A DNA stretch of 64,000 bases from Paragordius varius (lineage: Eukaryota > Nematomorpha): NCBI GenBank assembly GCA_964247055.1, contig OZ176054.1, positions 6,758,001-6,822,000 on the forward strand, read 5' to 3'. Shown here in pieces: positions 56,435 through 64,000 of the stretch; the first letter of the stretch is position 1, and every line of letters begins with the position of its first letter. Position numbers and translations under genes: made by a program. The notes beneath the pieces were generated by a model that worked only from the letters and a program-made list of their open reading frames with translations, did no database searches and was not told where the DNA came from.

Positions 56435-58741
56435 CAGTGATACTCAAACCGCGGCCCGCGGGCCGCATGCGGCCATAAGAGTGCTTTAAAATTGCCCTAT
56501 GACCATATTGATACTAAAATTATTTTTTTTATTGATGAAATCTTAAAACACACATAATCGGATTTTCGCTTATTTTAATATTAATTTATTTTATTTAGAT
56601 TTATTTTGATAATTTTTACCCAATTTGAAATGTAGAAAAATTTCCCTACATTAAAATGATTTCAAAATTTTAGAACACGTTGTTTTTGTTTCTGCATTCT
56701 ATTTTCTTTTTCATTTTGAAATACTGCATTCCTTTTTTGTATTTAAGCAATCCTTTCACCCAAACTTGCATATACTTATTCTTTTCATTGCTATCCTGCA
56801 TCTTTTTATATAACTCACATCATTAAATTTTAATCTGTTTTTTTATTGCATATTCAAATTATATTTCATTTTTTTGAAAAAATTTACATAATATTTAAAC
56901 ATCAATTCAAAGGATGACATCTAATGCTGAAAAACGTAAATTATCCGATGAAAATCGCTCCGTTTAAAAAGAGAATGGGAAGAAAATTTTTTTGTCGTTT
57001 TTAATAAAAATGTCACCTGGCTTATATGCAAGGACAACATAATTCAAATACAATATTGAAAGACATTTTACGATCCATCATTCTCACAAACCAGAAAATC
57101 TTGAGGAAAGAAAAGAAAAATGTTAAGAGATTAAGGAATTACACCAGGAAGAAAAATCTATTATGTCCATAGCTTTCTCCCAGGAAAAAGCTGTAACATT
57201 AGCTTCGTATGGAATTTGCTATATTTTAGGAAAAAATATGAAACCGTTTACTGATTGCCAATTAATAAAAGAATGTCTAATAAATGGTTGCACTTTTTTA
57301 TTTAATAAATACATAGTAAAGATCAAATCATGAGGCAATTAACTTAAACTTTCTGATTCAACATGTGCTCGACGCATTATCTAAATATATTTATTGACTC
57401 TGAAAAACTGCAAATACTTTAGTATTGCTATTGATTCTAGCACTGATATTAGTTCAGCTCCTCAGTGTGCGCTCTTGTGAGATTTTGCAACGACAACATA
57501 ATCAACGAGGAATATTTATTATATTTACCAATATATAATACCACGAAAGAGAGTTATTTCGAATAATTAGCCTTTTTTCGATAATAATGGTATATCTATG
57601 AAAAAATTGGTTTCAATCTGCACAGATGGCTGTCCCTCTATGATTGGAAACAAAGGATTTATTCCTCTTTTGAAAAAAAAATAAAATATTGATTATTTCA
57701 CTGCTTTACTCATGAACAAAACCTGGTTTCGAGTGTAAAAGATGAATGCTCAATTCAGTATTTTAAAACTGTTGTGGATATAGTAAACCACAGGGGCAAA
57801 GTGTACCGCCTTAAATTCAAAAACCTTCTGAAAGATATCCACAGGAGTTTGATGATATTCTTTTGTATACCACTGTAAGATGGTTAAGCCTTAGCAAAGA
57901 TTAAATAGATTTTTTCTTTTAAAACATGATATTATTTATAGAGGATCACAGAAAATTTGACGAGGAAATTAATAGTGATAAATGGAGGGTTTTATTAGCC
58001 CACCTTTGTGACATTACTTAAAAACTTAGTATTTTAAATACAAGTCAAGGGAGCAAAATAATAACCCAATATGCTAATTGAGATTAAATTAATCATAGAC
58101 AATTATTTAATATCTAATGAGATGAAATTCAGAGTTCAGGAATAAAGAAATATTAAAAATTGCTTAAAATTCGTTGAAAATCCCTGGCATATGGATCTAT
58201 CCAATATTAAGCAACTTGAGTATTTCGGTTTTGATCAGGTGCTATCATTGAAAAATTCGTAGATTTTAAAAATGATTCCAATATGGAGGCTATATTCAAG
58301 GAGAATCGTGAGTAGAAATATATGTAGAGTTTTTGTGCCAAATAAATATAAAAATATAAAAAATGTGCTCAAGTTATCCTTTTCCCTACCCTTACACATT
58401 TGAGACGGCATATTCAAAGATGAAGTATGTCAAGAATACATACAGAAATCACTTAACCGATGATCATATGGACGACGTATTAGTATTATGAGGAGAAACC
58501 AAATTTGTCAAAAATTATTGGTTAATATCAAAATAAATGTTGTTATAAAAATATTTTAATTTTTTAAACTAAATGGTGAAACAAGTTTTTAGCTGGATTA
58601 CATCCGCAAAAAATTATTGTGCTGATTTAAAGTAAAAATATGTGCAAATAGCTATAGGATATTTGCCATTATAAAGTTCATGGCCCTCGAAAAAAAATAT
58701 ATTTAATTTGGCCCGTCAAATTTTTTTGGTTAGTACCACTG
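56435..58741 (+). mobile_element. Complete-length hAT transposon with perfect 8-bp target duplication
   Basis: The 5' end CAGTGATACTCAAACCGCGG and the 3' end GGTTAGTACCACTG are inverted hAT termini. The octamer AACTAAAT flanks both sides (56427-56434 and 58742-58749). Subterminal GCGGCCCGCGGGCCGCATGC is a strong palindrome. 2307 bp; it carries a decayed transposase gene on the plus strand. It lies 180 bp upstream of the EARS2 start codon. Confidence 0.9.
56914..58499 (+). pseudogene. Decayed hAT transposase (GTF2IRD2/ZBED-like group)
   Basis: It starts ATG with TSNAEKRKLSDENRSV, then a degenerate BED finger (WLICKDN, RHFTIHHSH; the second Cys is lost), AVTLASYGICYILGKNMKPF, the catalytic-region SIAIDSSTDISSAPQCALL, CTDGCPSMIGNKGF, and the C-terminal dimerisation segment TAYSKMKYVKNTYRNHLTDD. 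Many stops and frameshifts interrupt it, so it is not functional. Confidence 0.8.
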
Positions 58742-58920
58742 AACTAAATGATGGCCTAGATTTCGGTATTTTGCATAAAAATATAGGTGTGAAAGTCAGT
58801 TATAACAATTAGTTTTTAAATTATATTATTATATCTGCAGAAAACACAAAATGATCTTGTCGTAATGATGCTTTACTTTTGAATTAAAGTTATGTTACAT
58901 TCGTAAAATTCATGTGAAAA

Positions 58921-61900
58921 ATGTTTAAACCAAATTTAATATTTCGCAAATTTAGCGAATTGAAACAGGTTAAAGTTAGATATGCTCCAAGTCCTACGGG
59001 AGCTATGCATTTGGGAAATTTACGAATAGCATTATACAATTACTTATGGTCAAAATCAAAGTCAGGACAATTTTTCCTGCGGCTTGAAGACACCGATAGA
59101 GTAATTAAGTTGTTATTTACTAGAATAGATTAGTTTCTGGCGCTATATCAAACATTATATTAAATTTAAACAAATTTGGCCTGAAAATGGATGCACAACC
59201 GATTTACCAATCCCAAAGGTTTTAAATACATTTATTGATTAGATTATCTTTATATAAAAAATATGCAGATTATTTAATTTCCAAAAACATGGCATATCAT
59301 TGTTTTTGTAACAGTGAAAGATTAAATCTCATAAAAAGTAATCTTAGTGATGTCACCAAATATGATGGTCATTGTTTAAATCTATCCTCTCCCATTATTG
59401 ACGAAAGTATTAAATCTGGCAAGCCTTTTTGTATCAGGTAATATAATAATAATTGGCAGATTTAAATTAAACCCATACATTACGGCTTTTCAAGATGAAA
59501 TATATGGATTGTTAACCAATAAAAATGTTACTAATGGAGCAGAAGGAGATTTTATCATAATCAAATCTGACGGGTTCATAAACTATTTTTTTTAAATTAT
59601 ATTATATGTTTTATCATATCACTATGTTTAATTATATAAGAAATTATTCATATGAATATGATTGAATCAAGCGTTTTGCACACCATTAACAAAGCAAAAA
59701 ATTAATTCTTTTGCAACAAATATTATTTATACTTTACCATATTTAAAATATTGCGCTTTCATATCAAATTAGGTATGAAAAAATAAAATAAGTAGTAAAG
59801 GATATACCTTTTAAATATAAAAAATGTATCTGTAAATGCGAAATAGTAAATTATATTTTTTTTAAATTATAATACCAGTAGATTTATAGTTATAAATGAG
59901 AAATATTAACATATAACGATATACAGTGTCACGCTAGTTTTTCCTTAACCTATCATTTTCAATTTTTGTCCGCAATGATATTTTGGGGTCGTTTTATATC
60001 CCAGAGCTTAATCTTATGAAGGATTGCTGTTTTGAAAGTTGTTTTGGCTACCATTTCATTATTTTTTCCTGTATTAGATAAAAAGGTTTATATTTTTTAC
60101 AGTTTTATAACTTCTAGAGTCCAAAATTGGAACACCAAAACACGATTGAAATAAACAGCTAATTTTTAAATCAATAATTATCAATTATTTGCGAGTAAAA
60201 TGTCACCTGGAAGCTTAAGAGTTATTTATATTTTATACCCATAATATATATTATTTGCCTGTTGTATTAGCCATTAAAAAAACTTATAAAGACGAAAAAG
60301 TTTGAGAAGAATTTAGCAGTTAAAAAATTTTTTTTGTTGCATACGCCTAAAAAGGTAAAGGTAGATAGATAGATGGCTGTTGTCGACGGGTCTCTTGGCA
60401 TCCGTCGTGACGGGGTTTAGGTGTTTATTCATTGCATTGAGGGATTTGTTTAACCAATCCCCGGCTTTTATGTTTTTGGCCTGTAGGTCTTGGGTAATGT
60501 TTTTCATGTTATTGCTGGACGATCAACTCTGATTTGTTTGTTTGGCTTGAAACTTGTTATATTTTTATCCAATTATCGTTATTTAATCTTGTATGTGAAC
60601 GTAGTAGCCGAGTCTACGGATCTGGATATATTTTGAGATCGGTAGGATTTGTATATCATGTATTGTTCGCTTAAATGTATTTATCATTCTTTGTTCCATA
60701 TTATCCAGCATATTTTCCTGTGTTATACTTATTTGCCATGTTTCGCGAGCATATGTTGTAGTAGGCCTAACGCCAGTCAGGTATATTTTTGTTTTTATTT
60801 TGAGGATATATGTTTACTGGTAAATATGTGGTTTATCGGTTGTTTCTACCCCTTATAGCATATATATTAAATTTAGCCCAATACCTTTAATACTTTATGA
60901 AATATTCAAATTTTAAATTAGCTTTGGGTACCCTAAAAGGTAATGAGTAGTTACCAGATAATATTTATGTTAAAAAGAAATTATATTGGCTAAAAAGCAG
61001 AATTAAGCGAAAAAATGAATTTTCTAAACAATTTAAAGTCAATATCGCTTTTCACTCTAAATTAAATTTGGCTATTATTAATGAAAAAATAGAATCGTAT
61101 TTTTTGCTCAAATTGTGATACATATTTAATTGCGCATGATTTTTTAAATAATAATTTACATCTAGCGAAATTCAACTATATAAAAACGAATAGGTATATA
61201 AGTTATACCAAAACTTTAGCGATAACTTTAACATGTTTAATGCCGAAAAAAATAAAAACTTGAGGTTTCATGGGTATAGAACTATTTTACCTGCTAATAT
61301 AATCATTATATAAAATTTCCAGTACATTATTCTGAACATACTAATGATGAGGTGTTTAATGCATTTTCGTTTTTGCCAGTTATTTCTTTTTTATGGCGTT
61401 AGGATTGAAGCTTTTTGGATGGAAAGCCATATTTTACTGATTTAAAAAGTTTTAGCATCTCAAAATGTACAAACGAACCTTTCGACACAATCTACAGTTA
61501 AATCTTTTATCGCGCGAGTTTTTTTATGATTTAACCATTTCTTTTGACCTCTTTTTCTGAAAGGTGTACCTTTGACATTTTTTTGTGCGTACTATAATAA
61601 AAACTGATTTTTATGTGGGGCTATATTTTACACTTTTTTAATTATAACCAATTAGAAAGCTATTGGGAAAAAGCTTTTTTTAAATATACATGATACATGA
61701 ATATCCAATTTTCATCAATTACACCATTTGAAATTTGATTATTTTTTCATTAAATGTAAGCTTAAATTATTATTGTGCAAGATTAGTGTTTAACCAATTG
61801 GGTTAGATATTTCATTTTTCACGCCTTCTCATGCGATAAGGCGATATTGACTACCGTATTTAGGAATACGGGAACTTCGTTTTCTTAAGCCTCCGGGAAT

Positions 61901-63189
61901 CGTAAAAATAGCTCCATTTCCATTGCTTGCACATTTAATTCGGCTATGAACACATCTTGGATGTGTTCGTCAATGTTAGGTGCAAAACGGCAGTAGGAAT
62001 TTTGTAAACGTTTTCGTTCTCACCCTCTACATTTTATCAATCAATTTTAAACGCGACAAAAATATATTTTTGAAGAGAGGGAAAGTAAATTTTTACACCA
62101 ATATTAAATAATTTTCGAAATGAAATGGTATATTTTCAATGACTGGGGATGAAAATAATTTTCTATGTTATTAATATTTTTGATTTCACCCAAGGCCAAA
62201 CACATTCTCGTTTGGGATTGCCACGTTTTTGGCGGCGAGATTGCGTTTAATCTAATGTGATATATATAATTGGTAATATTCAATTTTGCCGCGATATGGT
62301 ATACAGATAACAAGTTATAGGAACTAAATAAACATTTTTGAAATCGATTAAAATGAAGAGATGAGTTCAAAAACGTTTACTGAATTCCTGTCAAAGGTAA
62401 TGCAAAGGTCATTCACTGCCGGTTCTCGTCTAACATTGACGAATACATCCGGGTTAAACAATAAACAGTGGAGGTTAAATTCACACGGTCTCCTGATGCC
62501 TTAAAAAACAAAGTTTTTGTATTATTAAATTCATCGCCCTATCGCATGAAAAGGCGCGAAAGGGAATCGCAAATCTACACAAGCGTTGGCTCTTAGTAAA
62601 TAACAATATCTTAGGTTATCATAATAAATGTATTTTATGTATCCATAAAACTACCGTAATTTGTAGCGGTGTATACTATTGAGAGTACACGATGGTTAAA
62701 GAAACTGACTGGTATGTTTTAATTAACAATCGCCCCACGCAAAAATAGATGAGTTGAAAAAAATTGAATTTAACATGACTCGTTTGTAATTTTTACTGTC
62801 ATCCAGTGTACCTGGAAAATAGAGGCAACTCTATATATAGCATATAAATGGATGGATGTTTTGTTACAGTCGAGGTCGACATTTTGCCATATTTTATATA
62901 AACTTCTCCATAAAGTTTGGTTTTTAGTTTAAGTGAATTATGTTTTGTCAAGAATAAATATCTTTTGTTTATATATATTAGATATCCAACGTATCATTTT
63001 GCAAACGTTATCGATGATCATGAGATGGGTATAACTCACGTTATACGCGGCAGTGAATGGATAAGCTCAACAACAAAACATTTAATGTTATATGAGGCAT
63101 TTGGTTGGACCAAACCTAAATTTGCTCATTTACCCCTCATATATACTGCCGATGGAGCTAAACTTTCCAAACGAAGGTCCGATCTACAG
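58921..63189 (+). CDS. EARS2: Mitochondrial glutamyl-tRNA synthetase EARS2 (5' five exons; 3' end outside window)
   Basis: EARS2 charges mitochondrial tRNA-Glu. Exons: 58921-59100, 59124-59218, 59243-59437, 59460-59573, 62982-63189; phases 0, 2, 2, 2, 0 all fit. Class I signature [12 protein letters not shown] (the HIGH-type motif) follows a short N-terminus suited to a mitochondrial presequence ([13 protein letters not shown]). Then come [18 protein letters not shown] across exon 1/2, [18 protein letters not shown] across exon 2/3, [11 protein letters not shown], the [11 protein letters not shown] segment, [20 protein letters not shown] across exon 4/5, [15 protein letters not shown] and the KMSKS-type motif KLSKRR. 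The last visible exon ends with donor GTACAT; the anticodon-binding part was not found before 64000. The first three introns are 23, 24 and 22 nt, the fourth 3408 bp. Confidence 0.93.
59101..59459 (+). other. EARS2: Three introns of 23, 24 and 22 nt in EARS2
   Basis: 59101-59123 (GTAATTAAGT..CTAG), 59219-59242 (GTTTTAAATA..TTAG) and 59438-59459 (GTAATATAAT..GCAG). Their removal restores TDR-NRLVSGA, SQ-R-LSLYKK and FCI-R-FKLNP. The 24-nt intron carries an in-frame TAA if retained; the others shift the frame. Confidence 0.93.
60350..60790 (-). pseudogene. Non-LTR retrotransposon 3' coding relic
   Basis: On the minus strand, broken frames read [48 protein letters not shown] and [18 protein letters not shown], resembling the region after the reverse transcriptase palm in non-LTR elements (family: YGAETW, R.ILR, RW.GHV.R). 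Less AT-rich than the flanks. Short (GATA)-like run at 60362-60374. Confidence 0.55.
61811..62568. mobile_element. Foldback (long inverted repeat) element in EARS2 intron
   Basis: The left arm has CACGCCTTCTCATGCGATAA and GGATGTGTTCGTCAATGTTA; the right arm carries the inverted counterparts TATCGCATGAAAAGGCGCG and TAACATTGACGAATACATCC. Arms are about 180 bp, diverged, around about 390 bp of AT-rich sequence. No transposase was recognised. Confidence 0.6.
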
Positions 63190-63193
63190 GTAC

Positions 63194-63230
<37 letters not shown>

Positions 63231-63834
63231 TTTTCTGGTTTTACACCGAAAACTAACTATTTGTACTAATACGCGCGTTTTCGACTAGATTAAATAAATT
63301 GATTTTTAATAATAATTTTGCGTCGCTTATATCAAATTCTACCGTTAATTCAATATTTATATGTTTATCTTTTTGGCCATCGATAGTTATGTTTGTTATA
63401 TATCTTGTTTATTTATTTTATATCATTTAACTGCAGAAAGTTATTTTGAATTAATATTTATCAATGATTTTAATATATATATATATATATATCTAATCTT
63501 TATATGTTTTGTTTTTATAACTGATACTCCAAACATATCTAGTATACTTCATATTCGCTAAATTATTCGGCTTCTTGATGTTGCTTATAGTTGGGATATT
63601 GAGTATAATTAACATTTTTTCTTCCATATTGTCTGGCAAACATTTGTGATAATCTTTAAAAATTTTATATATTAATCAGCTGAGAGATCCTCCTTATTTT
63701 ACACGAACCCACAGATGATCCGTTAATAGTATCTAAACACGTGATCAACTTTATATATTTTATAACTGCCTTGAACATGATACCCCATAAATAACATTAA
63801 AAGAGCAAACAAAAATTAATTTATTTGAGTGGGT

Positions 63835-64000
63835 AACAACGGGAGTTTATAATGTAAATGATGTGGAAATCGTCCTAAAATAACGGGAAATAAAATATAA
63901 TTTATTGGTTCTCAATTTTTCACCATAGGCATTATCAGGAGATACAGTTAAGAAAGTCTTATATTATAATTATTTACAAAAATTAATATAATTTATCTAC
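63835..64000 (-). mobile_element. Penelope-like element 3' end, running out of the window
   Basis: About 80% similar by eye to the left arm of the COX10-intron composite at its outer end (AACAACGGGAGTTTATAATG, then AATAACGGGA, then CATAGGCATTATCAGGAGAT). The body of the element would lie beyond 64000. Confidence 0.65.

Larger units (their letters stand above)
59574..62981 (+). other. EARS2: EARS2 intron 4 (3.4 kb) with inserted elements
   Basis: Donor GTTCAT and acceptor ATTAG. It holds a non-LTR relic and a foldback element, listed separately; the rest is AT-rich with no recognised feature. Confidence 0.8.

Noticed and set aside
1-64000. CRISPR arrays, bacterial operons, riboswitches, rRNA genes
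   Set aside because: The window is intron-bearing eukaryotic DNA; no such structures were seen.

Overview
The window is strongly AT-rich nuclear DNA from an animal-like eukaryote. Five genes have clear or probable coding structures and a sixth is represented by one large exon. Four can be named or classified by aligning exons to remembered family sequences: COX10 (minus strand, 3' part outside the window), SF3A3 (plus, complete), a WAVE/SCAR (WASF) protein (plus), and mitochondrial glutamyl-tRNA synthetase EARS2 (plus, 3' part outside the window). An LRR type I membrane protein (minus) and a protein with about seven hydrophobic segments (plus) are single-exon genes.

The strongest signal is the intron architecture. 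The 5' parts of COX10, SF3A3 and EARS2 hold nine introns of only 22-28 nt, while later introns of the same genes run from hundreds of bases to 3.4 kb. Every exon junction was checked by reading phase and by family alignment. Tiny 5' introns followed by large 3' introns are known from schistosomes and related flatworms. Dicyemids also have introns of about this size, but throughout their genes. A parasitic flatworm-like (lophotrochozoan) source is the best guess, not a certainty.

Layout: 1-6633 COX10 (minus), with a Penelope-like inverted-repeat insertion in its 3.4-kb intron; a 60-bp head-to-head promoter gap; 6694-14747 SF3A3, with a decayed Ty3/gypsy element in one large intron; 14748-23286 mostly repeats (hAT relics, small inverted-repeat elements); 23287-26088 a large terminal exon of an unidentified membrane protein; 26089-33113 degenerate tandem repeats, a roughly 162-bp satellite and two MITEs; 33114-40635 WAVE; 41121-42644 the LRR gene, tail to tail with WAVE; 42645-49988 repeats, including a mariner relic with a Mutator-like MITE nested in it; 49989-50969 the multipass protein; 50970-58920 a second satellite plus MITE block and a complete-length but decayed hAT element with perfect 8-bp target duplication; 58921-64000 EARS2, with a non-LTR relic and a foldback element in its 3.4-kb intron and another Penelope-like end at the window edge.

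Functionally, COX10 (haem O synthesis for cytochrome oxidase) and EARS2 (mitochondrial Glu-tRNA charging) are mitochondrial; SF3A3 belongs to the U2 snRNP, which itself has to handle the ultra-short introns here; WAVE drives Arp2/3 actin nucleation. No operon-like relation between them is visible. All positions come from reading by eye and could be off by a base or so at splice sites not confirmed by phase.
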